A stretch of 14,106 nt of DNA from a bacterium (GTDB lineage: Bacteria; UBA10199; 2-02-FULL-44-16; JAAZCA01): positions 1 to 14,106 of the forward strand of contig JBAZOP010000074.1 in NCBI GenBank assembly GCA_041648665.1. The letters run 5' to 3'. The translations under genes and the position numbers were made by a program. How positions within the stretch are numbered: position 1 is the first letter of the stretch; the number at the start of each line of letters is the position of its first letter. Under the pieces are notes generated by a model that worked only from the letters and a program-made list of their open reading frames with translations, did not search any database and was not told where the DNA came from. Shown piece by piece: positions 1-7,157 of the stretch.

Positions 1-369
1 CTCTCAGTGGGCGTCGGGGTGCCGATACCTGTCCTCGACGAGGATATTGCACAAGGCTGCGCGATCACGGACGCCGATATATTGGCGCCGGTCTGGGACT
101 ACAGCTCCGATTATCCGGAACTCAAGGGCAAGCCCCTCGCTATGGTCTCCTATGCAGAGCTCAGGAGCGGAAAGATAGAGGTGAACGGAAAGACCGTGGA
201 GACCGCCTCGCTCTCCAGCATGCCCAGGGCGAGGGAAATTGCGAAGATCCTCAAAGATTGGATATCAAAGGGAGACTTCCTGCTCGGAAGACCTGTGGAG
301 ACGCTGCCTGGACCTGAGTCCGGCATGAATTTCAAACCGCTGACAGAGAGACCGGTTAAGAGGAGATAG
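1..369 (+). CDS. Homocysteine biosynthesis protein, DUF39 family (C-terminal part)
   Basis: Partial gene: the frame is open from base 1, so the true start lies outside the window and the last 122 residues are visible. The stretch GVGVPIPVLDEDIA, then ADILAPVWDYSSDYPE, then VSYAELRSGKIEVNGK and PRAREIAKILKDWI matches my memory of the C-terminal part of DUF39 proteins. Members studied in methanogens, together with a partner ferredoxin-type protein, make homocysteine from aspartate semialdehyde and a sulfur donor. The protein stops soon after this core (PVKRR, TAG), so it has no C-terminal CBS domains such as some archaeal members carry. Aspartate kinase begins 7 bp downstream on the same strand, which supports a role fed by aspartate semialdehyde. 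Family assignment is from recognised sequence pattern; function is inferred from the family. Confidence 0.85.
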   Translation, partial: LSVGVGVPIPVLDEDIAQGCAITDADILAPVWDYSSDYPELKGKPLAMVSYAELRSGKIEVNGKTVETASLSSMPRAREIAKILKDWISKGDFLLGRPVETLPGPESGMNFKPLTERPVKRR

Positions 370-376
370 AGAAACT

Positions 377-1693
377 ATGATAGTCCTCAAGTTCGGCGGC
401 AGGACGATCGGCACAGCGGAGGGCGTGAGTCGCTGCCTGGATCTGATCGCGAAGCGCGCGGGCGAGTCCCCGCTCGTGGTGGTCTCGGCGCACGGAAATA
501 CGACCGACATGCTCGTCGACGCGGCGAGCCGTGCGCTCAAGGGCGAAATCAAGAGCGGCGCGATACGCCGCTATCACGAGGAGCTGGCGGACGATCTCTC
601 GGTGCCGAGGACTGCGATCGATCCGCTGCTCACAAGGCTCGAAACCTTGCTGCACGGCATAAACCTCGTGAAGGAGTTGACCGTGCGCACCATGGACAAC
701 GTGATGTCCTTCGGCGAGAGGCTCTCATCCAGGATAATCGCAGGGGCGCTTAACGCGCGGGGGATGAAGGCGAGCGCGATCAACTCCTACGACGCAGGCA
801 TGCTGACCGACTCCGCGTTCGGCAATGCGAAGCCTCTGCCGGGCATGGAAAAGGCGATCGCAGCGGCGATCGGATCGGTGGAGGGGATCCCGGTCGTCAC
901 GGGATTCCTGGGGAAGAACGATCAGGGCGAGATCACGACCCTCGGCCGCTCGGGCAGCGACTACACTGCCACGATCTTCGCGGCTGCGGTAAAGGCGAAA
1001 GAGGTGGTCATCTACAAGGCCGTGGACGGCGTGATGACCGCTGACCCTGGAATCGAGCCGGGAGCGAGGAACATTCCTAAACTCTCGTTCGACGAGGCCT
1101 CGGAGCTCGCGTACTTCGGCGCAGAGGTCCTGCACCCTGCGACCCTCATCCCAGCGATCAGGCACGGGATCCCGGTCAGGGTCGCCAACGTCATGAGGCA
1201 TGATGATCCGGGCACCGTGATAGTGGCTGAGCCCGTGCTCACGAAGAGCCTCGCGAAGTCGATCGCTTACAAGGAGGACGTGACCCTCATACACCTCGAG
1301 TCCGAGCGCTTTCACTCGGTGCCGGAGATCTTAAACTCCGCGCTCGCGGTGCTCAAGGATCATGGCGTGATCGCGCACATGATAATGACCAGCGAGGCTG
1401 GCATCTCGCTCATCACGCAATCCGGACTCTCCGAGCGCGCGCGCAACTCAGCCTGCGAAGGTCTCAAGGGGTTTGCTTCGGTGCGCTGCGAGGACAAGAT
1501 GGCCGTGGTCTGCGTGGTGGGCGACGAGCTACGGGGTAACCCAAAGTCGATCGGCAGGATATTCACCGCGCTCGCGGACGCGGGCGTGTGCTCGCGCGCC
1601 ATCACAAAGAGCGCATCCGAGATCAACGTGGCGTTTCTGGTGAAGGATTCAGAGATCGCAAACGCGGTAAAGTCCCTGCACTCAATCCTCTAG
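377..1693 (+). CDS. Aspartate kinase, monofunctional, with C-terminal ACT domains
   Basis: Phosphorylates L-aspartate to aspartyl phosphate, the first step toward lysine, threonine, methionine and homocysteine. The 438-residue length is usual for a monofunctional enzyme. Visible kinase motifs are KFGG near residue 5, VVVSAHGNTTDML, SFGERLSS, TLGRSGSDYTA (about 188-198), YKAVDGVMTADPG and ELAYFGAEVLHPATL. The last 140 or so residues read as two ACT-type regulatory units (VTLIHLESERF and MAVVCVVGDEL start points), so amino-acid feedback is likely. One oddity: the usual KFGGTS signature reads KFGGRT here. A purine-rich AGGAG lies 12 bases before the ATG. The upstream DUF39 gene ends 7 bp away, suggesting one operon. 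The stop codon overlaps the convergent SEC-C gene by 4 bp. lysC or a thrA-like subtype cannot be told apart here, so no symbol is given. Confidence 0.96.
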   Translation: MIVLKFGGRTIGTAEGVSRCLDLIAKRAGESPLVVVSAHGNTTDMLVDAASRALKGEIKSGAIRRYHEELADDLSVPRTAIDPLLTRLETLLHGINLVKELTVRTMDNVMSFGERLSSRIIAGALNARGMKASAINSYDAGMLTDSAFGNAKPLPGMEKAIAAAIGSVEGIPVVTGFLGKNDQGEITTLGRSGSDYTATIFAAAVKAKEVVIYKAVDGVMTADPGIEPGARNIPKLSFDEASELAYFGAEVLHPATLIPAIRHGIPVRVANVMRHDDPGTVIVAEPVLTKSLAKSIAYKEDVTLIHLESERFHSVPEILNSALAVLKDHGVIAHMIMTSEAGISLITQSGLSERARNSACEGLKGFASVRCEDKMAVVCVVGDELRGNPKSIGRIFTALADAGVCSRAITKSASEINVAFLVKDSEIANAVKSLHSIL

Positions 1694-2112
1694 GCGCCGC
1701 AGCACTTCTTGTACTTCTTCCCGCTGCCGCAGGGGCAGGGATCGTTGCGGCCGATCTTCGGGGCTTCCCTGTGGACCGTGGTGTTCGGTTTTTTTGAATC
1801 GTAGTAATACCACTTGCCGTCGTCGAACTTCCTGAACTCCGCTATCTCGCGGTGCTCGACCTCCTGTCCGCCCTGCTCGTAGCGGCAGATGAACTTCACG
1901 AACCCGGCGTGGCCGTCGTCGTTGTGGTCCTCGATGTCGAGCCCCAGCCACTTTGACTCTTTCGACCAGCTCTCGATCTCCTTGCGGTCCTGCTTCTTGC
2001 GGATGTCCGGGTGGCAGCTCGCCACTATGAAATCCACGTCCCCCTTGGTGTAGGCCTTGTATCGCGCCTCGAGCAAGGCCTTCGGGCTCGATGGCCATCC
2101 GAACATGATCAT
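1690..2112 (-). CDS. SEC-C motif protein, YchJ-like
   Basis: A 140-residue protein with an NTF2-like body (ALLEARYKAYTKGDVDFIVAS, then a run of Trp/Asp-rich beta segments ending DDGKWYYYDSK) and a C-terminal zinc-binding SEC-C motif, GRNDPCPCGSGKKYKKCCG, complete with CxC and CC. This is the arrangement of the YchJ/UPF0225 family, whose function is not established. The frame extends upstream to 2211, but the ATG at 2112 is preceded five bases away by GGAGG, a far better start than the upstream codons; that GGAGG itself overlaps an alternative ATG at 2124. It converges on the aspartate kinase gene with overlapping stop codons, leaving no room for an intergenic terminator. Confidence 0.9.
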   Translation of the reverse strand: MIMFGWPSSPKALLEARYKAYTKGDVDFIVASCHPDIRKKQDRKEIESWSKESKWLGLDIEDHNDDGHAGFVKFICRYEQGGQEVEHREIAEFRKFDDGKWYYYDSKKPNTTVHREAPKIGRNDPCPCGSGKKYKKCCGA

Positions 2113-2282
2113 GTCATCCTCCATGATGTTGCGTTGTGTGTATTCCGTAGCTTCATTGCAATAAAATCTCAAGCAGGATCTCGAGCGGTCCAGGCGGCGG
2201 TTTCTCGCCACTATCCTTAGAGTCGAGAATTATCGCTTGAGGGATGAATTTTCTTCTGATACCCCCAGATCCGGGAGGCGAC

Positions 2283-2669
2283 ATGTTCCAAAAACTCCTT
2301 TGGCTTGCGATGGCAGGGGGAGCAGGCACTCTCTGCAGATACGGCCTCTCCGGCGCCGTGCACAGGTTCTCCGACGGCGTTTTCCCATGGGGCACGCTGG
2401 TCGTCAACGTCGTCGGATGCTTCGTGGTCGGGATCCTCTGGGCCCTCTCCGAGGGGTCGCTCGCCCTGAGCAGCCAGGTGAGGGCGGTCATCTTCGTAGG
2501 GTTCTTCGGCGCATTCACCACCTTCTCGTCGTTCATGCTGGAATCCGCAGAGCTGGTGCGGGCGGCCGAGTTTGCGGCCGCGCTGAAGAACGTGGCGCTG
2601 CAGAACGTGGTCGGCATAGTCTGCGTCGCGGCGGGCATGATGCTCGTCCGCAGCTTGAGAGGGGGTTGA
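2283..2669 (+). CDS. crcB: Fluoride efflux channel CrcB/Fluc
   Basis: A 128-residue inner-membrane protein with four hydrophobic segments, the normal size of a Fluc/CrcB subunit; these work as dual-topology dimers that let fluoride out of the cell. Motifs seen are AGGAGTLCRYG (residues 11-21), GTLVVNVVGCF with the conserved Asn at 42, and GFFGAFTTFSSF (73-84), the phenylalanine/threonine/serine segment that lines the fluoride path. The open frame begins at 2244, but the ATG at 2283 has GGGAGG four bases upstream and gives the family's usual N-terminus. The DUF190 gene follows after 2 bp, so the two are translated from one message. I could not find a convincing fluoride riboswitch in the 170 bp upstream. 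Confidence 0.95.
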   Translation: MFQKLLWLAMAGGAGTLCRYGLSGAVHRFSDGVFPWGTLVVNVVGCFVVGILWALSEGSLALSSQVRAVIFVGFFGAFTTFSSFMLESAELVRAAEFAAALKNVALQNVVGIVCVAAGMMLVRSLRGG

Positions 2670-2671
2670 GA

Positions 2672-3019
2672 ATGCACCTGCCTTCAGAGGCCCAGCTGCT
2701 CCGCATCTTCATCGGCGAAAGCGACCGCTCCGACGGCAAGCCGCTGTACGAGGCGATCGTGGAGCTTGCCCGCAAGGAGGGGCTGGCCGGGGCCACGGTG
2801 ATGAGGGGGCTCATGGGATTCGGCGCCGACAGCCGCATGCACACTGCAAAGATCCTGAGACTCTCCGAAGACCTGCCTGTGATCGTCGAGATCGTGGATA
2901 AACCGGAGCGGATCGAAATGTTTCTCAAGATCATCGACCCGATGATTGAGGAAGGGCTTGTGACGCTGGAGAAGGCTACCGTGATCGCCTATCGGCACCA
3001 CAAGGGTCAGGACCTCTAA
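2672..3019 (+). CDS. DUF190 family protein (CrcB partner)
   Basis: A 115-residue soluble protein with the DUF190 pattern: LLRIFIGESDRSDGKPLYEAI at the start, ARKEGLAGATVMRGLMGFG in the middle, and VIVEIVDKPERIEMFL then VTLEKATVIAYR toward the end. The fold is a ferredoxin-like, PII-like domain. Genes of this family are very often beside crcB and are linked to fluoride tolerance, but the biochemical role is unknown. It starts 2 bp after the crcB stop with GAGAGGGGGTTGAGA immediately before the ATG, so coupling is likely. The TAA stop is followed at once by a strong GC hairpin shared with the opposite-strand tmRNA. Confidence 0.92.
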   Translation: MHLPSEAQLLRIFIGESDRSDGKPLYEAIVELARKEGLAGATVMRGLMGFGADSRMHTAKILRLSEDLPVIVEIVDKPERIEMFLKIIDPMIEEGLVTLEKATVIAYRHHKGQDL

Positions 3020-3046
3020 AAAAAACGGCCCCACTCGGGGCCGTTT
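3018..3046 (-). terminator. Intrinsic terminator for ssrA, also usable by the crcB-DUF190 transcript
   Basis: On the minus strand AAACGGCCCC (3046-3037), loop GAGT, GGGGCCGTTT (3032-3023) form a perfect 10-bp stem whose T tract continues to eight T residues at 3025-3018. It lies three bases beyond the 3' CCA end of the tmRNA. Read on the plus strand the same stem follows the DUF190 stop codon and is trailed by only TTTCTCT, so it should be a weaker terminator in that direction. Confidence 0.85.
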
Positions 3047-3049
3047 CTC

Positions 3050-3398
3050 TGGTGGAGGCGGGCGGAATTGCACCGCCGTCCGCGAAAGCTTTGTGAGCGC
3101 GTCTACATGCTTAGTCCCTGTATTGAGTTTCGCCCGAAGGGGCTCCCGGGGAAAGGATCCCTTTCAAACTATCCCTGCTGTGTCTTGCCACCCCGCGCCT
3201 GGGAGAACTTGGGGCAGCCAGCCTGCTAGCGGCGTCTTCCGGCTCAGCAGGCGTCAGCCGGTCGACGTGCTACCTATAGTTAGGCAGCAAGAGCCATAGG
3301 CTCGGCATTTCAGTGTTTTTGCCATCAGTTTTGCGGCTTGATGACGGGCCGGCATGCAGCGCTCACTCCACATTCCACGTCGAAATCTCTTCGCCCCC
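3050..3398 (-). ncRNA. ssrA: tmRNA (transfer-messenger RNA)
   Basis: A one-piece tmRNA of 349 nt that rescues stalled ribosomes with SmpB. The 5' end GGGGGCG (3398-3392) pairs with CGCCTCC before the encoded ACCA 3' end (3050), giving a 7-bp acceptor stem with one G-U pair. The 5' side continues GAAGAGATTTCGACG, a highly conserved tmRNA start, and the 3' side carries GACTAAGCATGTAGACGC and the T arm GGCGG-TGCAATT-CCGCC. The smpB gene ends 19 bp upstream on the same strand, and a strong intrinsic terminator follows three bases after the CCA. The T loop reads TGCAATT where TTCRANN is usual. The segment also contains a spurious plus-strand open frame. Confidence 0.96.
3280..3306 (-). other. tmRNA proteolysis-tag reading frame (probable AEPMALAA)
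   Basis: Within ssrA the minus strand reads GCC GAG CCT ATG GCT CTT GCT GCC TAA, giving a tag that ends in the protease-recognised ALAA. The proposed resume codon is GCC at 3306, with A at the -4 position as is usual. An in-frame TGA lies four codons upstream, so the tag can be at most the eight residues plus the preceding Asn. Eight residues is near the short end of known tags, so the exact resume codon is an inference. Confidence 0.6.
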
Positions 3399-3400
3399 GC

Positions 3401-3418
3401 ATTGAATTTTCAAAGAAC
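3401..3418 (-). promoter_or_regulatory. boxA-like antitermination sequence before ssrA
   Basis: The minus strand reads GTTCTTTGAAAATTCAAT just upstream of the mature tmRNA 5' end and touching the smpB stop codon. GTTCTTTGAAAA is close to the boxA element found before rRNA operons in many bacteria. It could help read-through of a structured RNA or simply be leader sequence. No promoter hexamers I would defend are visible in this 19-bp gap, so ssrA may be transcribed at least partly from smpB upstream. Confidence 0.35.
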
Positions 3419-3888
3419 TAGCGGTTTTTCCTCACCGCCCGCGAGAGCTCGCGTTTCGTCTCCCGCTCCTTGATCGCCACGCGCTTATCGTACTTTCGCT
3501 TCCCGCGCGCAAGCCCCAGCTCGACCTTCGCGCGTCCATTCCTGAAATACAGCATCAGGGGCACCATGGTGTAGCCCTTCTGCCTCAGCGTGTTCGAGAG
3601 TTTCATGATCTCGCGCGAGTGCAGGAGCAGCTTTCGCGTGCGTTTGGGCTCGTGGTTCGCGTATGAAGCCGGCGAGTACTGCGCGATGTGCGAATTTATG
3701 AGCCAGATCTCGCCCCCCTTTATCATAGCGTAGGAGTCGGAGAGAGAGGCCCCTCCGTCGCGCAGGCTCTTCACCTCGCTGCCCATGAGGACCAGGCCCG
3801 CCTCCATCTTCTCCTCGATGTGAAAGTCGTGGAAGGCCTTGCGGTTCTTGGCGACGACCTTTATGTCGGACGCTTCCTTCTTGCCCAT
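3418..3888 (-). CDS. smpB: SsrA-binding protein SmpB
   Basis: A 156-residue RNA-binding protein that delivers alanyl-tmRNA to stalled ribosomes. It shows the family's oligonucleotide-binding barrel motifs: IKVVAKNRKAFHDF, MEAGLVLMGSEVKSLRDG, HIAQYSPASYANHEPKRTRKLL in broken order along the chain, HSREIMKL, and the basic tail GKRKYDKRVAIKERE needed for ribosome rescue. I prefer the ATG at 3888, which lies one base after the TGA of the upstream nitroreductase (TGAGATG), implying translational coupling. A GTG at 3897 in the same frame would add three residues and overlap the nitroreductase. The tmRNA gene follows 19 bp downstream. Confidence 0.97.
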   Translation of the reverse strand: MGKKEASDIKVVAKNRKAFHDFHIEEKMEAGLVLMGSEVKSLRDGGASLSDSYAMIKGGEIWLINSHIAQYSPASYANHEPKRTRKLLLHSREIMKLSNTLRQKGYTMVPLMLYFRNGRAKVELGLARGKRKYDKRVAIKERETKRELSRAVRKNR

Positions 3889-3889
3889 C

Positions 3890-4480
3890 TCACTCACGGC
3901 AGATAGCGGTGCGCCTGCCGTACCTCTCGTCGAATGTGAGCTCGGCGAGCGAATGGCGCCTGCTGCCGGGCTTGGGGGTTTCTTTGGGCCTGCCCACGGT
4001 CAGGAGCGTGACCACATAGCAGTGCTCTGGGACCGCCAAGACTGGCCTGATCTCCTCCTGTTCGAACAGTGCCACCCAGCAGCTCCCGTATCCCAGGTCG
4101 GTCGCAGCCAGCACGATGTGTTCCGCCGCGATCGAGGCGTCGCGCACCGCCTTGATGAGCAGCGTTGTCTTGTGCGCGGCGTTGAGCGAGTCGTACTCGT
4201 TCCGCTCGACGTCCTTGAACTTGGCCAGGGGGTCGGCGATCACCGCGATCACCGCCGGCGCGTCGAGGATCCACTGCTGTTTTCCCGAGACTTCGTACAG
4301 CTTCTTCTTGATCGCGGCGTCGCGGACCACGATGAATCGCCATGGCTGCGCGTTGTTGCCGGAGGGCGCGAGCCTGCCTGCCTCCAGGATCTTCACTATG
4401 TCCTCGTCGGGCATCGGCCTGTTCGCATAGCTGCGGACGCTGACGCGCTTCTTCGCAAGTTCGATAAAACTCATCATCAT
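3890..4480 (-). CDS. Nitroreductase family protein (FMN-dependent oxidoreductase)
   Basis: A protein of about 194-196 residues of the FMN-binding nitroreductase fold, usually an NAD(P)H-dependent reductase acting as a homodimer. Visible landmarks are the N-terminal FIELAKKRVSVRSYANRP, the FMN-contact APSGNNAQPWRFIVV (about 38-52), the central SIAAEHIVLAATDLGYGSCWV (in which GxGSCW is typical) and the C-terminal VVTLLTVGRPKETPKP. Three ATGs are in tandem at 4480, 4477 and 4474; AGGAGG sits two bases before the first, so the second or third is the probable start. The physiological substrate cannot be read from the sequence. It precedes smpB with overlapping or touching codons and lies 91 bp after an amidohydrolase gene, so all may share a transcript. 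Confidence 0.93.
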   Translation of the reverse strand: MMMSFIELAKKRVSVRSYANRPMPDEDIVKILEAGRLAPSGNNAQPWRFIVVRDAAIKKKLYEVSGKQQWILDAPAVIAVIADPLAKFKDVERNEYDSLNAAHKTTLLIKAVRDASIAAEHIVLAATDLGYGSCWVALFEQEEIRPVLAVPEHCYVVTLLTVGRPKETPKPGSRRHSLAELTFDERYGRRTAICRE

Positions 4481-4571
4481 GGCCTCCTGTCAGCGATGGG
4501 TGTAGCCGGGGCGGCATGCTTCAGTCAAGGGAACTGATCAAGGGATCCGGAGGGTGGAATAGGCTGTGCGC

Positions 4572-5867
4572 TTACGTGGACTTGAGGATTCCGCCGCCCA
4601 CGGCCACGTGGCGCACGTGCTGCGGCTCTGTCGAGGCGATCAGTCTGTCGTAGAATCGCGCCTCGCTCTCGTCTTCGCTCCACTTCGGCGCATTGACGAT
4701 TATGAAGTCGGCCTTTTTCCCCTCGTCGAGCGTGCCGATCAGATGGTCCAGCCCTAATGCCCTCGCGCCGCCGACCGTGGCCATCCGAAGGACCTCGGCG
4801 GGGGTGGGGCAGGGGGTTGCGCCCCCCGTGGTCGCGATCCTCATCTCCTCCCACATGTTGAAGCCCAGCTGCCCTATCCAGCTTTCGTTGCCCAGGCCTA
4901 TGGGGATGCCGTGATCGGAGAGCTTCCCGTACGGGAACTGGCCGTGCTTCATGCGCCTGTTCATGGACGGACACCAGACCACGCGCACGAGGTGCCTGGC
5001 CAGCAGGGGGAAGTCCTTTGCGGAGAGCTGAAGGCCGCCCACGATCGTGGTCGGCGCGTCGAAGAAGCCGATGTCGGCCAGGTACGCCACTGGGGTCTTG
5101 CGCTGCGCCGGCGGCAGCTCCGACCATCCCAGCGCCGGCCATATCTCCGTTGCGATCGGCCCCTGCGAGTCGAAGAAGAACTCCATCTCGGCGAACGATT
5201 CGGCCGCGTGTATCATCACCGGGATCGAGGCGTCGCGCGCGTGCTGGCTGATTATCTTGAGCAGGTTGCGCGAGAGCAGATACGGCGCGTAGGGACCCAG
5301 GCCCACGCGTATCCTGTCGTGCGTGGCGTCGGTGTACTTGTCGAGCAGGGCGAGCGCGACCTCGAACTTCTGCTGCGCGGCCTCGCCTCGGCCGGCCAGC
5401 ACCTCGGGGAAGACCACGGCGCGCAATCCGGTCTCGCGCAGGAGTTTGAACGTGCCCTCGAAGTTGGTCATGTCGCCCACGCAGGTGACGCCCGTCTCGA
5501 TCAGCCGGTTGATGCCGCGCTGTATCCCGTCGATCACCTGTTCAGGTTTCGCGTCGTGCTTGAACTCGATCTGGTCGATCAGCATGGATACGAAGTCGGA
5601 GGGCTCCTCGATGATGGAGTCGTCGCTCGACGCGAAGGAGGGGTTGTAGAGAGAGACGAGGTCCAGGTGGCAGTGGGCCGATACGAGGCCGGGCATGAGC
5701 ACTCCATCCGGGAACTCTTTTATCGGCGCATCGGGGTATTTCCCCTGGATCTCTTCTCTGGCGCCGAACGCATGTATCCTGCCGAGCTCCACCGCGATCG
5801 CCCCATATCTAATGATAGGGCCTCCGTTGGTCATCGGCAGGGCATAGGAAGCAGTAATGATTTCCAT
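4572..5867 (-). CDS. Amidohydrolase family protein with altered metal-site residues
   Basis: A 431-residue member of the metal-dependent hydrolase superfamily near the SAH/MTA deaminase and chlorohydrolase group. It has the N-terminal beta domain, then GVLMPGLVSAHCHLDL with the HxH pair at 65 and 67, IHAAES with His220 and Glu223, and the C-terminal closing segment GTLDEGKKADFIIV. Two later landmarks are unusual: where deaminases have His in an AHCVHL-type motif this reads IVGGLQL (Gly277), and where they have GTDS this reads GNES with Glu328 in place of the metal-binding Asp. The common HCPxSN reads WCPSMN. It is therefore either a divergent enzyme of different substrate or catalytically impaired. 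AAAGGG nine bases before the ATG is a modest ribosome binding site. It is the first gene of the minus-strand series toward ssrA. Confidence 0.88.
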   Translation of the reverse strand: MEIITASYALPMTNGGPIIRYGAIAVELGRIHAFGAREEIQGKYPDAPIKEFPDGVLMPGLVSAHCHLDLVSLYNPSFASSDDSIIEEPSDFVSMLIDQIEFKHDAKPEQVIDGIQRGINRLIETGVTCVGDMTNFEGTFKLLRETGLRAVVFPEVLAGRGEAAQQKFEVALALLDKYTDATHDRIRVGLGPYAPYLLSRNLLKIISQHARDASIPVMIHAAESFAEMEFFFDSQGPIATEIWPALGWSELPPAQRKTPVAYLADIGFFDAPTTIVGGLQLSAKDFPLLARHLVRVVWCPSMNRRMKHGQFPYGKLSDHGIPIGLGNESWIGQLGFNMWEEMRIATTGGATPCPTPAEVLRMATVGGARALGLDHLIGTLDEGKKADFIIVNAPKWSEDESEARFYDRLIASTEPQHVRHVAVGGGILKST

Positions 5868-5868
5868 A

Positions 5869-5878
5869 GGTTATAACC
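5869..5878. repeat. Palindrome GGTTATAACC at the divergent gene start
   Basis: A perfect 10-bp palindrome directly upstream of the amidohydrolase ATG and inside the 103-bp gap to the divergently transcribed RhuM gene. Its position overlapping the amidohydrolase leader would suit an operator, but a single short palindrome can occur by chance. The rest of the gap holds no other structure I can defend. Confidence 0.3.
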
Positions 5879-5970
5879 CTTTGGGTTGTTGGTTTAGATG
5901 AATCTACCAGAACCTCAAGACAGGGGCAACGTCATTATAGGGCGATCAGAGGCTGCAAAGGACTTGTTCC

Positions 5971-7134
5971 ATGATGCGGTTTTTATTTTCACCTTGCCAA
6001 GTGAACGCAGCAGGCGATATCGCAGGCAAGATGACGGTTAAGGATGTGGATAAAAAGGATAAGACCGAGTTGCAACGGACGGATCAACCGGGACCCGGGC
6101 AGCTCTTAATCTATCGCGACGGCGGGCTCCGTCTTCAGGTCCGCGTTGACGGCCGGACTGTCTGGCTGACCCAGCGTTTGATTGCTGATTTGTTTCAGAA
6201 GGACGTCCGCACTATCAACGAGCACTTGCGGAACATCTTTGACGAAGAGGAGTTGGACGAAGATTCAGTTATCCGGAAATTCCGGATAACTGCAAGCGAT
6301 GGAAAACCCTATGATATTCAGCACTACAACCTCGACGCCATTCTTGCCGTAGGTTATCGAGTCCGCTCTGCGCGGGGCACGCTCTTTCGACAGTGGGCTA
6401 CCGCGCGGCTGTCCGAGCTCTTAGTCAAGGGCTTTACCCTCGACGACGAGCGCATCAAGGCAGGCAAGACCCTTGGGGACGAATATTTTGACGAGTTGCT
6501 CGAACGCATTCGCGATATACGCGCTTCCGAGCGGCTCTTCTACCAGAAGATCACGGATATCTACGCCACCAGCATCGATTACGACTCCAGGGCCGAGATC
6601 ACGCAGACCTTCTACGCCACGGTGCAGAACAAGCTGCATTGGGCAATCCATGGTCATACTGCTGCGGAACTGATCAGCGAGCGTGCCGCTGCCGGCAAAC
6701 CGCACATGGGTTTGACTACGTGGAAAAACTCGCCGCACGGCCCCATCCGCAGGACTGACGTGACAGTTGCCAAGAACTACCTGGGCGAGGAAGAGCTGCG
6801 CGAGCTCAACCGCGTTGTGACCATGTACCTCGACTATGCCGAGGACCAGGCCCGCAGGCGACGCCCCATGCACATGGCCGACTGGGTCGCCAGGCTCGAC
6901 GCGTTTCTCAAGTTTAACGAGCGCAACGTCCTCACTCACGCGGGCAGGATCTCGCATCACCTGGCCGAGGAGCACGCGCACGTGGAGTTCGAAAAATACG
7001 AGGCCGAGCGCAGACGACTGGAAGCTGCGCAGCCTACTGGTGATTTCGACCGGCTTGTGGAAGAGACGAAGGAACTGGAGAAGCTGCCGGCGCGAAAGCG
7101 AATCGTGAAACGAAAGAAGAGCGGCAAGAGATAA
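5971..7134 (+). CDS. RhuM family protein
   Basis: A 387-residue cytoplasmic protein of the RhuM (virulence RhuM, Salmonella pathogenicity island) family, which is common on genomic islands; its biochemical function is unknown. The family core starts near residue 45: LLIYRDGGLRLQVRV, then VWLTQRLIADLFQKD (64-78), YDIQHYNLDAILAVGYRV (114-131) and RGTLFRQWAT (135-144). A later segment, NKLHWAIHGHTAAEL, resembles the Fic/DOC-associated part of related proteins. The C-terminus is strongly basic (RKRIVKRKKSGKR), consistent with nucleic acid contact. ATGs at 5971/5974 follow AAAGGA by 8-11 bases; an alternative start at 6031 would remove a 20-residue leader that does not resemble the family. It is the first gene of the accessory island. 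Confidence 0.85.
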   Translation: MMRFLFSPCQVNAAGDIAGKMTVKDVDKKDKTELQRTDQPGPGQLLIYRDGGLRLQVRVDGRTVWLTQRLIADLFQKDVRTINEHLRNIFDEEELDEDSVIRKFRITASDGKPYDIQHYNLDAILAVGYRVRSARGTLFRQWATARLSELLVKGFTLDDERIKAGKTLGDEYFDELLERIRDIRASERLFYQKITDIYATSIDYDSRAEITQTFYATVQNKLHWAIHGHTAAELISERAAAGKPHMGLTTWKNSPHGPIRRTDVTVAKNYLGEEELRELNRVVTMYLDYAEDQARRRRPMHMADWVARLDAFLKFNERNVLTHAGRISHHLAEEHAHVEFEKYEAERRRLEAAQPTGDFDRLVEETKELEKLPARKRIVKRKKSGKR

Positions 7135-7157
7135 TCGGCATGCTTGCCCCCCGCTTG

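Noticed and set aside
725..1315. Minus-strand open frame inside aspartate kinase
   Set aside because: Arg/Asp/Val-rich composition typical of a GC-driven shadow; the kinase on the other strand is certain.
2229..2285. Possible fluoride riboswitch fragments before crcB
   Set aside because: GGGATGAA and CTGATACCCCC recall parts of the motif, but they are too close together for its stem and pseudoknot and the AACCGCC-type core is absent.
3093..3299. Plus-strand open frame of 68 codons
   Set aside because: It lies wholly inside the tmRNA gene on the opposite strand.
4911..5876. Long plus-strand open frame of 321 codons
   Set aside because: It is antisense to the amidohydrolase, has no family resemblance, and is explained by high G+C suppressing stop codons.
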